From assembly GCA_945875635.1 (NCBI GenBank), contig CAMCLD010000002.1, positions 1 to 64,000 on the forward strand: a DNA stretch of 64,000 nucleotides, in the 5' to 3' direction. The notes beneath the pieces are model-generated. The model was not told the origin of the DNA, made no database searches, and saw nothing but the letters and a program-made list of their open reading frames with translations. This DNA comes from an uncultured Prevotella sp. GTDB taxonomy: Bacteria; Bacteroidota; Bacteroidia; Bacteroidales; Bacteroidaceae. The translations under genes were made by a program, and so were the position numbers. Positions 1 to 9,404 of this stretch are shown in pieces; positions within the stretch are counted from its first letter, which is position 1; each line of letters starts with the position of its first letter.

Positions 1-112
1 CAATTTTCGCTAATCACCAAATTTTTAGACACTTATATTTCGTCGAACTCACGTTTATTAGGTAATTTCACCTCAAAACCTCAAGACCTTATAACCTCAT
101 GACCTTAAAACC
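1..112. repeat. AGGTTA-type intergenic repeats
   Basis: AT-rich sequence downstream of the minus-strand peptidase gene. From about 58 it holds short direct repeats of the type CCTTAAAACCTT / CCTCAAGACC / CCTTATAACC with a period of 8-10 bases. The same low-complexity family recurs at about 18121-18180, 62309-62440 and 62555-62720. No gene or clear terminator hairpin is seen. Confidence 0.6.
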
Positions 113-1708
113 TTAAAACCTTAAACTGTCAAACGCTTCAACACCTTTCCTTACTATGTCACTTTGCCTGTTCCATATTTGGAAATACTCGTTCATATCC
201 CAAAGGTCTCTTGCTACAAGGGCTTTCAACTGCACTGTCAGTGCAGCTACAGTGCGCATCCTCTCGTTGTCATCAGCAGGTTTTATTCCCTCTTTCTCAC
301 CGTCAGCCATGATAGCTTCGGTCAGCTCCTCTGGTACGACGAATCCCTCGTCAAAGCTCTTGAAATCAGGATATTTCTTTTTCAGCTCTTTCCTGTTCTT
401 GTCCATGAACTTCAGGTCGTGGTTTATTATTATGCTCTTTGCACTCAGTTTCCTGTGCATAGCTGTGTATTTCATTGTATCAAGAGGCACGAAAACATCC
501 GGCATGATGCCGCCACCTCCATATACAGTCCTGTGTTTCTTGAGGGTATAGCATTTCAGCGAGTCAGCAAAATGGATGCTGTCAGGATTGGTCAGCTCTC
601 CATGCTTTAGCCTGTTCTCCAAATCCATCTGATAGTCTTTCTTCTCACCTTTCTTATAAGGTTTCTGTATGCATCTGCCGGAAGGGGTATAATAATGTGA
701 TATGGTGAGTCTTATCATCGAACCGTCGGGAAGGTCGAGAGGTCTCTGTACCAGTCCTTTGCCGAAGGTTCTTCTGCCTACGATTATTCCCCTGTCATGG
801 TCCTGTATGGCACCAGAGACTATCTCGGCAGCTGAAGCTGTCAGTTCGTTTGTAAGCACCACGACAGGCATGTCTTTAAGTTTTCCGTTTCCTATGGCCT
901 TGTATTCCCTTCTGCCAGCCTTTCTCCCTTCTGTATAGACTATCATGTCGCCACCATCGAGAAACTCGTTGGCAATTCTCACGGCACTCTCTAAGTAACC
1001 ACCTCCGTTATCCTGCAAGTCCAGGACGAGCCGTCTTAATCCCTGTTTCTTCAACTGTTCTATTGCATCCATCAGCTCATCGTAGGTCTTGGCTCCGAAG
1101 CTCTCAAGCCTGACATATCCCGTCTGCTGGTCTATCATGTATGCGGCATTGACGGTATGCATTGGAATCTTGTCCCTTTTGACATTGAAGAACAGCATCT
1201 TGTCAACACCGTTTCTCCTGACACCCAGTTTCACCATGGTGCCTTTCTTGCCTCTTAGCTTCTTGACAATCTCCGACCTTTCCATTTTCACACCCGCTAT
1301 GATGGTGTCGTTGACAGTGACTATTCTGTCACCTGCCACTATTCCCACCTTCTCTGACGGTCCATTTACGGTTGGCTGAATGACTACGAGGGAGTCATCA
1401 ATGATGTTGAACTGCACCCCTATGCCTTCAAAGTCACCGTTAAGCGGCTCGTTAAGGGCTTTTGTCTCTTTAGCGTCTGTATATGAAGAGTGAGGGTCCA
1501 GTTTCTCAAGCATACCCTTTATGGCATCCTCCACCAATTTTGACTCATCTACCGAGTCCACATAATAGTTGTTTATTGCTATCTCAGCTATCTGTAGTTT
1601 CCTTAGCTGGCTATCCTTACCTATATTTAATGTTAGCTGAGCGTATGTGCTTGCGCAGCTTACAATCATTACCAATAAGGTTACAATCTTCTTGTTTGTT
1701 ATTGTCAT
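113..1708 (-). CDS. S41 family C-terminal processing peptidase (CtpA/Prc-like)
   Basis: Periplasmic serine protease of the carboxyl-terminal processing family. Starting at the ATG at 1708 gives a good signal peptide (hydrophobic stretch ending ASTYAQ, about residue 24) and 531 residues. The open frame extends upstream only through a GTG at 1774, a less likely start. A PDZ domain lies at about 90-175 (GIGVQFNI, AGDRIVTVND). The S41 core follows, with LDLQDNGGGY, the catalytic serine in ELTASAAE (about Ser292) and the lysine in TFGKGLVQ (about Lys317). Their 25-residue spacing is that of known CtpA Ser/Lys dyads. The gene is the last of a minus-strand run behind the topoisomerase IV B gene, 88 bases away. 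The physiological substrate cannot be inferred. Confidence 0.9.
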   Translation of the reverse strand: MTITNKKIVTLLVMIVSCASTYAQLTLNIGKDSQLRKLQIAEIAINNYYVDSVDESKLVEDAIKGMLEKLDPHSSYTDAKETKALNEPLNGDFEGIGVQFNIIDDSLVVIQPTVNGPSEKVGIVAGDRIVTVNDTIIAGVKMERSEIVKKLRGKKGTMVKLGVRRNGVDKMLFFNVKRDKIPMHTVNAAYMIDQQTGYVRLESFGAKTYDELMDAIEQLKKQGLRRLVLDLQDNGGGYLESAVRIANEFLDGGDMIVYTEGRKAGRREYKAIGNGKLKDMPVVVLTNELTASAAEIVSGAIQDHDRGIIVGRRTFGKGLVQRPLDLPDGSMIRLTISHYYTPSGRCIQKPYKKGEKKDYQMDLENRLKHGELTNPDSIHFADSLKCYTLKKHRTVYGGGGIMPDVFVPLDTMKYTAMHRKLSAKSIIINHDLKFMDKNRKELKKKYPDFKSFDEGFVVPEELTEAIMADGEKEGIKPADDNERMRTVAALTVQLKALVARDLWDMNEYFQIWNRQSDIVRKGVEAFDSLRF

Positions 1709-1796
1709 TGTTTCTTCTTCTTTAAAAGTGGCATATAACCTCTGCGTTTCCCATCTGGCACAGTCATAGTCCACTCGTTTATGTTCCAGTAATCAT

Positions 1797-3770
1797 TCAG
1801 TCCACATTCTCCTCTTCTTCAGGCAAGTCCTGCTCCACCACAAGGTTGTCTATTATGAAGTTCTGCCTTTCCATGGTGTTCTTTCCCATGTAGTATTCCA
1901 ATAATTTCTGCACCTTGTCGTTCTTGTGCAGGGTTACCTGTTCCAGACGTATGTCAGGACCAATGAAATGTGCGAACTCCTCTGGACTTATCTCTCCAAG
2001 TCCTTTGAAGCGTGTTATCTCGGGGTCAGGTCCGAGCTCTTCTATGGCCTTGAGCCTTTCCTCCTCGTTATAACAGTATCTTGTTATGAAATCGCTCTTC
2101 TTGCCTTTTCCTTCCTTTTCCAATCCTTCTTTCTTCACCTTCTTTGATGAAATCTTTGTGCGTTTGTTCCTCACCCTGAACAAGGGAGTCTGTAGTACAT
2201 AGACATGTCCTTTCTTTATTAGCTCAGGGAAGAACTGCAGGAAGAATGTTATGATGAGGAGCCTGATATGCATGCCATCGACATCGGCATCTGTTGCCAC
2301 AATCACTTTGTTGTATCTCAGGGTGTCCAGTCCATCCTCAATGTCGAGTGCAGCCTGCAGCAGGTTGAACTCCTCGTTTTCGTAAACCACCTTCTTTGTA
2401 AGCCCGAATGAGTTTAGAGGCTTGCCTCTTAGCGAGAACACTGCCTGAGTGTTTACGTCCCTGCTTTTTGTTATGCTTCCACTTGCGGAGTCTCCCTCTG
2501 TTATGAATATCGAGCTTTCCTCCTTGCGGTCGTTCTTTACGTCACAGTAGTGTATTCGGCAGTCTCTCAGCTTCCTGTTGTGCAGGTTTGCTTTCTTTGC
2601 CCTTTCCCTTGCGAGTTTTGTCACACCCGCCATGGCTTTCCTCTCTCTCTCGCTTTCCTTCACCTTTGCCTCTAAGGTCTCGGCTATGTCAGTGTGTATA
2701 TGCAGGAAGTTGTCAACATTCTGCTTTATGAAGTCACCGACATACTTGTTTATGGTCTCGCCGTCAGGAGCCATCTGTGTGCTTCCCAGCTTGATTTTCG
2801 TCTGGCTTTCGAAGACTGGTTCCTCCACGTTCACGGCTATAGCTGCCACGAGTCCGTTCCTGATGTCTCCATATTCATATTTACCATAGAACTCCTTGAT
2901 GGTTCGAGCTATGTGTTCCTTGAATGCCGTCTGGTGTGTTCCGCCCTGTGTGGTATGCTGTCCGTTTACAAACGAGTGATACTCCTCACCGTATTGGTTG
3001 GTGTGGGTGAACGCTATTTCTATATCCTCTCCTTTAATATGTACTATGGGATAAAGCTTCTCGGCTGTCATGTTGTCCGTGAGTAGGTCTTCCAGACCGT
3101 TGCGGCTCATTATCCGTCTTCCGTTGAACATAATGGTGAGTCCGGAGTTCAGATAGGTGTAGTTCCTGAGCATCGTTTCCACTATGTCGCTATGGAATCT
3201 GTAGTTTTGAAACAGGGTGTTGTCAGGCTCGAAGAACACCATTGTTCCAGTCTCTTCCTCCGATGCCATAGTGTCGTCTGTCAGCAACTCGCCTCTCTCG
3301 AATGTCAGTTTCCTTGCTTTCCCGTCCCTGAAGGAGCTTACTGCGAAATGTGAGCTTAGCGCATTCACAGCCTTCACACCCACACCATTCAAGCCTACAC
3401 TCTTCTTGAATGCCTTTGAGTCGTACTTGCCGCCGGTGTTGAGAACAGACACCGCTTCCACGAGCTTGCCTTGTGGAATGCCACGTCCGTAGTCTCTTAC
3501 CGTAACCCTTGCATCTTCCTCGATGTCAATCTCTATTCTCTTGCCGGCGTTCATCTTGAACTCGTCTATGGAGTTGTCTATCACTTCCTTCAGCAACACA
3601 TAGACACCATCTTCAGGTAGGGAACCGTCGCCAAGTCTTCCTATGTACATGCCAGGGCGTGTGCGTACATGCTCCATGTCAGACAAGTGTCTGATGTTCT
3701 CGTCTGTGTATTCTGCGGTGGGACCGTCGGCACCCACATCGGGAATATTGTTTGTATAGTCCTCTTTCAT
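1797..3770 (-). CDS. parE: DNA topoisomerase IV subunit B
   Basis: ATPase subunit of a type IIA topoisomerase, 657 residues. The N-terminal GHKL ATPase shows [12 protein letters not shown] (Mg/ATP asparagine), DYGRGIPQG and [12 protein letters not shown]. The transducer domain follows, then the Toprim domain with [12 protein letters not shown] and [11 protein letters not shown] and the C-terminal [13 protein letters not shown]. It differs clearly from the second B subunit in this window (gyrB at 42562): it has the ParE-like RTRPGMYIG region and an insertion of basic residues after the Toprim acidic motif. The parC partner is not adjacent. Its start overlaps the end of the upstream GNAT gene by 4 bases, so translation is probably coupled. 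ParE and GyrB are easily confused; the presence of a better GyrB elsewhere in the window supports ParE here. Confidence 0.9.
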   Translation of the reverse strand: MKEDYTNNIPDVGADGPTAEYTDENIRHLSDMEHVRTRPGMYIGRLGDGSLPEDGVYVLLKEVIDNSIDEFKMNAGKRIEIDIEEDARVTVRDYGRGIPQGKLVEAVSVLNTGGKYDSKAFKKSVGLNGVGVKAVNALSSHFAVSSFRDGKARKLTFERGELLTDDTMASEEETGTMVFFEPDNTLFQNYRFHSDIVETMLRNYTYLNSGLTIMFNGRRIMSRNGLEDLLTDNMTAEKLYPIVHIKGEDIEIAFTHTNQYGEEYHSFVNGQHTTQGGTHQTAFKEHIARTIKEFYGKYEYGDIRNGLVAAIAVNVEEPVFESQTKIKLGSTQMAPDGETINKYVGDFIKQNVDNFLHIHTDIAETLEAKVKESERERKAMAGVTKLARERAKKANLHNRKLRDCRIHYCDVKNDRKEESSIFITEGDSASGSITKSRDVNTQAVFSLRGKPLNSFGLTKKVVYENEEFNLLQAALDIEDGLDTLRYNKVIVATDADVDGMHIRLLIITFFLQFFPELIKKGHVYVLQTPLFRVRNKRTKISSKKVKKEGLEKEGKGKKSDFITRYCYNEEERLKAIEELGPDPEITRFKGLGEISPEEFAHFIGPDIRLEQVTLHKNDKVQKLLEYYMGKNTMERQNFIIDNLVVEQDLPEEEENVD

Positions 3771-4936
3771 GATTTCTTAAGCCACTTTTTGTAGCATCTT
3801 CTTCTTTTGTGCATTATTGGATTCAGAGCTTCCCATTGGCTCTGCACACCGGTATTGCTCTCCATCTCCACTTGGCTCTCTCCCCATTTGAAGCCGTAAG
3901 CCTGATATCGTGGAATGAGGTCGGCAAACATAAGGGCGTTTACACCCTTAGCCCTGTATTCTGGCAGCACACCCATGAGCAATAGGTCAACACCCTCTGT
4001 CTTGTGCATCTTGACAGCCCTAAGGACATGCCACCATCCGAAAGGCAGGAGTCTTCCCCTGCGGCATTTCTGCAAAGCCCTTGACATTGATGGTATGGAT
4101 ATCCCCACTCCTACGAGCTTGTTGTCGCAGTTCCTGTCCTCTACGAGGGTTATGAGGTTCAGGTCGGCAAAGTTAAGGTACATCTTCACATACTCGTCAA
4201 TCTGCCTGCCTGAAAGTTCCGAGTAGCCATACAAGTCTTTGAACGTGGAATTGATAAGCTGGAATATCTTCCTGCCATAGCCGTGTTGCCAGACATCCTT
4301 CCTGGTGAGTTTCTTAATATGGAGGTTGTACCGCTTCTGTATCATTGCGGCTATCTTGGAATATTTCTCCGGCACCGTATCTGGAACGAACATCTTGAAC
4401 TCAACATAGTCGTTGTCCTTTTCATATCCTTCCATCTGTTCCATATACCTTGGATAATAGTCATAATTATATATGGTAGGCATTGTGCCCAGTTGGTCGA
4501 ATCCCCATGTGAGCATTCCCTCAGGGTCCATGTCTGTGAACCCGAGCGGACCTGCCACTTCATCCATGCCGTTATCCCTTCCGTATTGTTCTACGGCATC
4601 AAGCAAGGCTCTCAGCACATTGGCATCATCGATGAAGTCAATCCATCCGAACCTCACCACTTTCCTTTCCCATTTCTTGTTAGCCTTGCTGTTTATGATG
4701 GCAGCCACCCTGCCCACTATTTCGCCACGTTCATTGTAAGCCAGAAACAGTTCCGCCTTGCAGAATTCGAAAGCAGGGTTCCTGTCCTTGTCCAAGGTTC
4801 TCATGTCGTCCATAAACAAGTTAGGCACATCATACTCGTTGCCTTTATAGAGGGTATAGTGGAAATCTACGAATTTCCTCAGACCCTTCCTGCCTTCCAC
4901 CTTTCTAATCTCTATGCCAGATGTATTTTCTTTCAT
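3767..4936 (-). CDS. GNAT-superfamily N-acetyltransferase-like protein
   Basis: Cytosolic protein of 389 residues. The N-terminal half contains [23 protein letters not shown], a typical GNAT beta-strand region. A second acetyltransferase-like core lies near residues 250-350 ([22 protein letters not shown], then [20 protein letters not shown] with an acetyl-CoA-loop-like R-x-K-G). This layout is common in Bacteroidota genomes as a conserved protein of unknown substrate. It is the first gene of a run with parE (4-base overlap) and the CtpA-like peptidase. Its promoter lies in the 245-base divergent region shared with the TonB receptor gene. The fold assignment is fairly safe; the reaction is unknown. 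Confidence 0.75.
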   Translation of the reverse strand: MKENTSGIEIRKVEGRKGLRKFVDFHYTLYKGNEYDVPNLFMDDMRTLDKDRNPAFEFCKAELFLAYNERGEIVGRVAAIINSKANKKWERKVVRFGWIDFIDDANVLRALLDAVEQYGRDNGMDEVAGPLGFTDMDPEGMLTWGFDQLGTMPTIYNYDYYPRYMEQMEGYEKDNDYVEFKMFVPDTVPEKYSKIAAMIQKRYNLHIKKLTRKDVWQHGYGRKIFQLINSTFKDLYGYSELSGRQIDEYVKMYLNFADLNLITLVEDRNCDNKLVGVGISIPSMSRALQKCRRGRLLPFGWWHVLRAVKMHKTEGVDLLLMGVLPEYRAKGVNALMFADLIPRYQAYGFKWGESQVEMESNTGVQSQWEALNPIMHKRRRCYKKWLKKS

Positions 4937-4970
4937 ATTGTTACGTTAGTTTCCCGTTTTGTTTCCCTAT

Positions 4971-4998
4971 GGCAGTGCAAATATGTACAGGCACTGCC
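4971..4998. promoter_or_regulatory. 8-bp inverted repeat between divergent genes
   Basis: GGCAGTGC and GCACTGCC are perfect inverted arms separated by 12 bases. The minus-strand reading of the loop contains CATATTTGC, one base away from the Bacteroidota -7 element TAnnTTTG. The repeat therefore sits over the likely promoter of the GNAT-parE run. It could be an operator or a leader hairpin; no regulator can be named. Confidence 0.35.
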
Positions 4999-5122
4999 AA
5001 ACAGGCAAATGTTTGATGCAAAATTACACAATTATCGGGAGAATAGCAAAACATACCCCGTTTATCTTCTTTTTACTACTTCCGAAACTTGAGTTACTTA
5101 ATATCATTTTAACATCCGTGTC

Positions 5123-5153
5123 TTGAAATTGAAATCTCGTGAAAGTACTTTTG
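5123..5153 (+). promoter_or_regulatory. predicted promoter of the TonB receptor gene
   Basis: TTG at 5123-5125 and TACTTTTG at 5146-5153, separated by 20 bases, match the Bacteroidota sigma-ABfr pattern (-33 TTG, -7 TAnnTTTG). Transcription would begin about 20 bases before the ATG at 5182, leaving a short leader. Confidence 0.55.
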
Positions 5154-5181
5154 CGGCGTATTAGAAACAATTAAAAAACAA

Positions 5182-7992
5182 ATGATGAAAAAGCTATCAG
5201 TATTTATCGTGTCATCGCTGTTATTATTCGTATTCAGCGCAAAGGCGATGGCAGCAGAAGAAACACTTGAGAACAATTCAGGATTAGTAACAGGACAGAT
5301 TACAGATGCAGAGAAGCAGATTCTTCCGGGAGCATCCATAATAGTAGAGGGCATGCACGCTGGTGTGACAAGCGACATCAACGGCTTCTACACCATTGCC
5401 AATCTTAAGCCAGGCACCTACACGCTCAAGGTGTCATACGTAGGATACTCGCCAAAGGAGATGACAGTCACTATAGCCAATGGCAAGGTGCTGACGAGAG
5501 ACGTCGTACTCGATGAGGGTGCAGAACTGAAGGAAGTTGAGGTGCTGGGAGCTTTCTCAGGACAGCGTAAGGCTTTCCAGATGCAGAAGGCAGCAATGGG
5601 AGTAACGAATGTAGTGTCAGCCGACCAGGTCGGGAAGTTCCCAGATTCAAATATTGGAGATGCATTGAAAAGGATTAACGGTATCAATGTGCAGTACGAC
5701 CAGGGCGAAGCTCGTTTCGGACAGGTAAGAGGAACAAGTGCCGACCTCACATCCGTGACAGTCAACGGCAACAGACTGCCGTCAGCAGAGGGCGATACAC
5801 GTAATGTGCAACTCGACCTTATACCAGCTGACATGATTCAGACCATTGAGGTTAACAAGGTCGTTACATCCGACATGGACGGCGATGCCATCGGTGGAGA
5901 GGTGAACCTTGTGACAAAGTCCACGCCATCGCATAGAATACTAAACTTCACGGCAGGAACAGGATATACATGGATTAGCGAGAAACCACAGCTCAACCTT
6001 GGAGCAACATGGGGACAACGTTTCTTTAACGACAAATTCGGAGTAATGGCAAGTGCGTCATACCAGTATGCACCGGGCGGCTCGGACAATACAGAGTTTG
6101 AATATGTTGAGAAAGACGGAAAGGTGGTGCTCAACGAGGCACAGGTGAGACAATATTACGTAACGCGCGAAAGACAGAGCTATTCACTCGGTCTTGACTA
6201 TCGGTTCTCCCCTCTGCACAAGATTTCTTTCAAGGGAATATACAACAGGCGCAACGACTGGGAGAACAGATACCGCATCAGCTACAAGAAACTGGCAAGT
6301 GACCCAAGCAGCCAGAGTGTAGTGATACAGACTAAGGCTGGTTCCGACAACAATAAAGATGCAAGACTTGAGCGACAGCAGACAATGGACTTTACCCTCG
6401 ATGGCGAGCATCAGTTTGGAAGACTCAACGTTGACTGGGCTTCTTCTTTCTCAAGAGCAACGGAAGACAGACCCAACGAGAGATATATAGGATGGAAACT
6501 AAAGGGTAGTGATGACCTTGACTTCGGAGCTGCCATGGAGGATGCAGGAAAGAAACAACCTTACTGCTCTCTCGCAATTCCTTCGTTCGATGAGGGGAAA
6601 TGGAAACTCGACGAGTTCACTAACTCTGATCAGAGCATAAGCGAGAATGAGATAAAGGAACGCATCAACTTCTCGCTGCCTCTCGTATCAGGCAAATTTG
6701 GCAACACTCTCCGATTCGGATATAAATATACCAACAAGCATAAGAAACGCAATACGGAATACTATGACTATACAGATGCTGCCGACAAGTACCTTTCCGA
6801 CTGGAAAGACAACCTCTCCACACAGGTAAGAAGCTCGTTCATGCCTGGCAGCCAGTACCCAATAGGTACGCAGTTCGTAAGCAAGGGATATCTCGGAAAC
6901 ATGGACTTCGACAAAGCTGACGGACAGGAACTGCTTGAGGAAGAGGCCGGCAACTATAAAGCCACAGAGCAGATACATGCGGCATACCTTAGACTCGACC
7001 AGAGACTGGGAGCAAAACTGACGGCAACAGCTGGTCTGCGCATGGAATCTACACGCCTCAAGACAAGTGGTGTCAACTATATGGTGGATGAGGAGGAAGA
7101 GGAGTCTCTCACTCCTACCGGAGAATTCCGAAACAACTATACCAACTGGTTGCCGAGCCTCTTGCTCAAATATACTCCAGACGACAACTCTAATGTGAGG
7201 TTCTCTATAACAAAGACAATATCAAGACCTAAATACTCTGCACTCGTAGCTAACAAGAGCTTCAACCTCGCCGACCAGGAAGCAACTATCGGCGACCCTA
7301 ACATAAAGCCTACTGAAGCATGGAACTTTGACCTCTCTGCCGATTACTACTTCAAGAGCATCGGTATGGTAAGCCTCGGACTGTACTATAAGGACATAAA
7401 GAATGTCAACGTGGAGACCCTTGGATATTACACAGGAGAGGAACTGGGACTTGCAGGCAACGGGGAATTGTTCGAGGTGACACAGAACATGAACGCATAC
7501 GACGCAAGAGTGTTCGGCGTTGAGGTGGCATGGCAGCGTGACTTCGGATTCATAGCACCGGAACTCAGATGCCTTGGATTCTATGGCAACTACACATACA
7601 CACACAGCACCACACGCAACTATAACCCGCGCCTTGGCATAGAAGATGGTGATGATGTGAAAATGGCGGGCTCACCGGAGCATACGGCAAATGCTTCGCT
7701 CTACTTCGAGAAGAACGGCGTCAATGTAAGGCTGTCATACAACTTCGCTTCTGATTTCATTGATATGATGAATACAGGAAGCAGGGAACTCGACAGATAC
7801 TATGACAAGGTGAACTATCTCGACCTCAACGCAAGCTACACATGGAGTAAAAACACCAAGTTCACGGTTTATGCCGAAGCTAACAACCTGCTTAACCAGC
7901 CTCTCAGATATTATCAGGGTGAGTCAAAGCGCACAATGCAAGTAGAATACTATGGAGTGAAAGTTAATGCTGGAATAAAAATAAGCCTTTAG
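5182..7992 (+). CDS. TonB-dependent outer-membrane receptor with carboxypeptidase-like domain
   Basis: Outer-membrane transporter of 936 residues. A signal peptide ends around AKAMAAEE. A carboxypeptidase-regulatory-like domain follows (VTGQITDAEKQILPGASIIVEG ... GFYTIANLKPGTYTLKVSYVGY, about 35-105). The plug domain contains DALKRINGINVQYDQGEARFGQVRGT and IEVNKVVTSDMDGDAIGGEVNLVTKS. The rest is a beta-barrel ending with an aromatic-rich strand. No SusD-type lipoprotein follows, so this is a stand-alone receptor rather than a glycan SusCD pair. The next gene, 128 bases on, is a secreted acid-phosphatase-like protein, which hints at a phosphate-containing ligand; this is only inference. A good promoter lies just upstream. 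Confidence 0.9.
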   Translation: MMKKLSVFIVSSLLLFVFSAKAMAAEETLENNSGLVTGQITDAEKQILPGASIIVEGMHAGVTSDINGFYTIANLKPGTYTLKVSYVGYSPKEMTVTIANGKVLTRDVVLDEGAELKEVEVLGAFSGQRKAFQMQKAAMGVTNVVSADQVGKFPDSNIGDALKRINGINVQYDQGEARFGQVRGTSADLTSVTVNGNRLPSAEGDTRNVQLDLIPADMIQTIEVNKVVTSDMDGDAIGGEVNLVTKSTPSHRILNFTAGTGYTWISEKPQLNLGATWGQRFFNDKFGVMASASYQYAPGGSDNTEFEYVEKDGKVVLNEAQVRQYYVTRERQSYSLGLDYRFSPLHKISFKGIYNRRNDWENRYRISYKKLASDPSSQSVVIQTKAGSDNNKDARLERQQTMDFTLDGEHQFGRLNVDWASSFSRATEDRPNERYIGWKLKGSDDLDFGAAMEDAGKKQPYCSLAIPSFDEGKWKLDEFTNSDQSISENEIKERINFSLPLVSGKFGNTLRFGYKYTNKHKKRNTEYYDYTDAADKYLSDWKDNLSTQVRSSFMPGSQYPIGTQFVSKGYLGNMDFDKADGQELLEEEAGNYKATEQIHAAYLRLDQRLGAKLTATAGLRMESTRLKTSGVNYMVDEEEEESLTPTGEFRNNYTNWLPSLLLKYTPDDNSNVRFSITKTISRPKYSALVANKSFNLADQEATIGDPNIKPTEAWNFDLSADYYFKSIGMVSLGLYYKDIKNVNVETLGYYTGEELGLAGNGELFEVTQNMNAYDARVFGVEVAWQRDFGFIAPELRCLGFYGNYTYTHSTTRNYNPRLGIEDGDDVKMAGSPEHTANASLYFEKNGVNVRLSYNFASDFIDMMNTGSRELDRYYDKVNYLDLNASYTWSKNTKFTVYAEANNLLNQPLRYYQGESKRTMQVEYYGVKVNAGIKISL

Positions 7993-7998
7993 TATTCA

Positions 7999-8090
7999 GG
8001 TTTTGAAAATTGAATGTTGAAAATTGAATGTTGAAATTGAGGTCCACCCCCATCCCCTCCCTGGGGAGGGGGATGTTGAAAATTCAATAA
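7999..8090. repeat. AT-rich direct repeats plus GC-rich palindrome
   Basis: Three copies of a TTGAAAATTGAATG-like unit (about 8000-8040) are followed by a palindrome with CATCCCCTCCC and GGGGAGGGGGATG arms at 8049-8075. The palindrome resembles elements at the mraZ 3' end (about 18711-18745) and after the hybrid regulator gene (about 58505-58545). It may form an RNA hairpin between the receptor and phosphatase messages. Confidence 0.5.
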
Positions 8091-8120
8091 TCAATCTTCT
8101 TCCAAAATAATAGAAAAAGT

Positions 8121-9083
8121 ATGAAAAGTATGAAAAACCTTCCCATTTCTTCATTAATCGGGTGCTTCTTGTCCCTATTTGTCCTCACTACTCATGCACA
8201 GCCTAAGGAGGAATGGAAAACAATGAAGGGAGACATCTCCTTCTTCCTCGCAAACGACTTGGGACGCAACGGATATTACGACCAGAAGCCTATAGCAGAA
8301 CTAATGGGTACAATGGCAGAGATTGTAGGTCCGGAATGTGTTGTGGCAGCAGGCGACGTACACCATTTCAATGGAGTGGCGTCAACAGCCGACCCCTTGT
8401 GGACCACCAATTACGAGAATGTGTATTCCCATCCGGAACTGATGATAGACTGGTTCCCCATTCTTGGCAACCATGAGTATAGGGGCAACACTCAGGCGGT
8501 AATCGATTATTCCTCTGTAAGCAGAAGATGGATGATGCAGTCAAGATACTATTCCAAAGTCTATTCCCACCATGGAACTACTCTCAGAATAGTGTTCGTG
8601 GACACAACACCGCTCATCGACAAATACAGGAAAGACAATGGTACTTATCCCGATGCCGAAAGTCAGGATATGGAGAAACAACTCGCATGGCTCGACTCTA
8701 CACTCAGCGTAGCTGACGAAGACTGGATTGTAGTAGTGGGGCATCATCCCATTTATGCTGACACACCGAAGGATTCTAATGAGCGTTACGATATGCAGAA
8801 GAGACTCATGCCCGTTTTGCAGAAATACAACAACGTGGCTCTCTACGCATGTGGACATATTCATAATTTCCAGCATATACAGATGCCGGGAGATAAAATT
8901 ACGTATGTCGTCAACAGCTCTGCATCGCTCGCACGTAAGGTGAAACCTACAGAAGGTACTGTCTTCTGCTCGCCAGAACCAGGATTCTCTGTCGTTACAG
9001 CCACCAAGTCACAACTGAGCCTGTACATGATTGACAAGAATGGTGCTATCCTCCATTCTGTAATTATGCAGCCAAGGATGTAG
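8121..9083 (+). CDS. secreted metallophosphoesterase, purple-acid-phosphatase type
   Basis: 320 residues with a signal peptide ending near TTHAQ; ATGs at 8121 and 8130 are both possible starts. The calcineurin-like metal-binding motifs appear in order: NDLGRNGYYDQ (motif I), AAGDVHHFNGV (GDxH), PILGNHEYRGN (GNHE), VVVGHHPIY and CGHIHNFQ. The GRNGYY stretch and overall length resemble tartrate-resistant (type 5) acid phosphatases. It should hydrolyse phosphate esters in the periplasm or at the cell surface. It follows the TonB receptor gene, and a strong terminator lies downstream at 9327, so the two are probably co-transcribed. The substrate is unknown. Confidence 0.85.
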   Translation: MKSMKNLPISSLIGCFLSLFVLTTHAQPKEEWKTMKGDISFFLANDLGRNGYYDQKPIAELMGTMAEIVGPECVVAAGDVHHFNGVASTADPLWTTNYENVYSHPELMIDWFPILGNHEYRGNTQAVIDYSSVSRRWMMQSRYYSKVYSHHGTTLRIVFVDTTPLIDKYRKDNGTYPDAESQDMEKQLAWLDSTLSVADEDWIVVVGHHPIYADTPKDSNERYDMQKRLMPVLQKYNNVALYACGHIHNFQHIQMPGDKITYVVNSSASLARKVKPTEGTVFCSPEPGFSVVTATKSQLSLYMIDKNGAILHSVIMQPRM

Positions 9084-9108
9084 GTTTAGATATATACTTG
9101 AACCTAAT

Positions 9109-9143
9109 GCATTAAAAGTCTATTTTCAAGACTTAAATAATGC
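9109..9143 (+). repeat. imperfect hairpin after the phosphatase gene
   Basis: GCATTA and AAGTCT pair with AGACTT and TAATGC around a loop of about 7 bases, 25 bases after the stop codon. No T-run follows, so it may be a message-end stabiliser rather than an intrinsic terminator. Confidence 0.4.
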
Positions 9144-9150
9144 GTTAAAT

Positions 9151-9240
9151 TCTATGTTTCGCACTGCGAAACGTACGTCCACCACTGCGAAACGTACATC
9201 CACCACTGCGAAACGTACGTCCACCACTGCGAAACATAGA
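9151..9240. repeat. 21-bp tandem repeats inside a 13-bp inverted repeat
   Basis: Three full 21-bp units (ACTGCGAAACGTACGTCCACC; the middle one has one change) run from 9163 to 9225, followed by a partial fourth. The array is enclosed by perfect 13-bp arms, TCTATGTTTCGCA at 9151-9163 and TGCGAAACATAGA at 9228-9240. The junction TTTCGCACTGCGAAA is itself palindromic. No ORF is carried. The unit spacing is two helical turns. The role is unknown. Confidence 0.85.
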
Positions 9241-9248
9241 TTTCAAAC

Positions 9249-9270
9249 GCTTAAAAGAATTCTTTTAAGC
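9249..9270. repeat. 22-bp perfect palindrome
   Basis: Arms GCTTAAAAGAA and TTCTTTTAAGC meet without a spacer. It lies 8 bases after the tandem-repeat array. It could be a protein-binding site or a small hairpin; no terminator T-run follows. Confidence 0.6.
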
Positions 9271-9326
9271 AATGACAAAACAATACCATAATGATTTTCA
9301 GGAACTGTGTGCTCCATTTATAGACA

Positions 9327-9371
9327 GGGCGGAACTGACATCACGTCAGCTCCGCCCCTTTTCTTCCTTTC
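9327..9371 (+). terminator. intrinsic terminator for the receptor-phosphatase run
   Basis: GGGCGGA-A-CTGAC pairs with GTCAG-C-TCCGCCC (12 pairs, one mismatch, 5-base loop) and is followed on the plus strand by TTTTCTTCCTTTCTTT. On the minus strand no T-run follows, so it acts mainly on plus-strand transcripts. Confidence 0.75.
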
Positions 9372-9373
9372 TT

Positions 9374-9395
9374 TGTCTATGACATGAAGTACTTG
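9374..9395. repeat. 22-bp direct repeat, copy 1
   Basis: This 22-base stretch is identical to 13015-13036 in the same orientation. It lies just after the stop codon of the leucine-rich repeat gene. The two copies bracket about 3.6 kb of minus-strand genes. Confidence 0.85.
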
Positions 9396-9404
9396 ATTTC
9401 GATA

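Noticed and set aside
1709..1774. 22-residue N-terminal extension of the CtpA-like protein from a GTG
   Set aside because: It would place the signal peptide internally; the ATG at 1708 fits better.
4283..5092. 269-codon plus-strand open frame opposite the GNAT gene
   Set aside because: It is antisense to a well-supported gene, has no signal, motif or promoter, and covers the promoter region of the real gene.
9163..9240. possible CRISPR array
   Set aside because: The 21-bp units are contiguous with no unique spacers and no cas genes are nearby.
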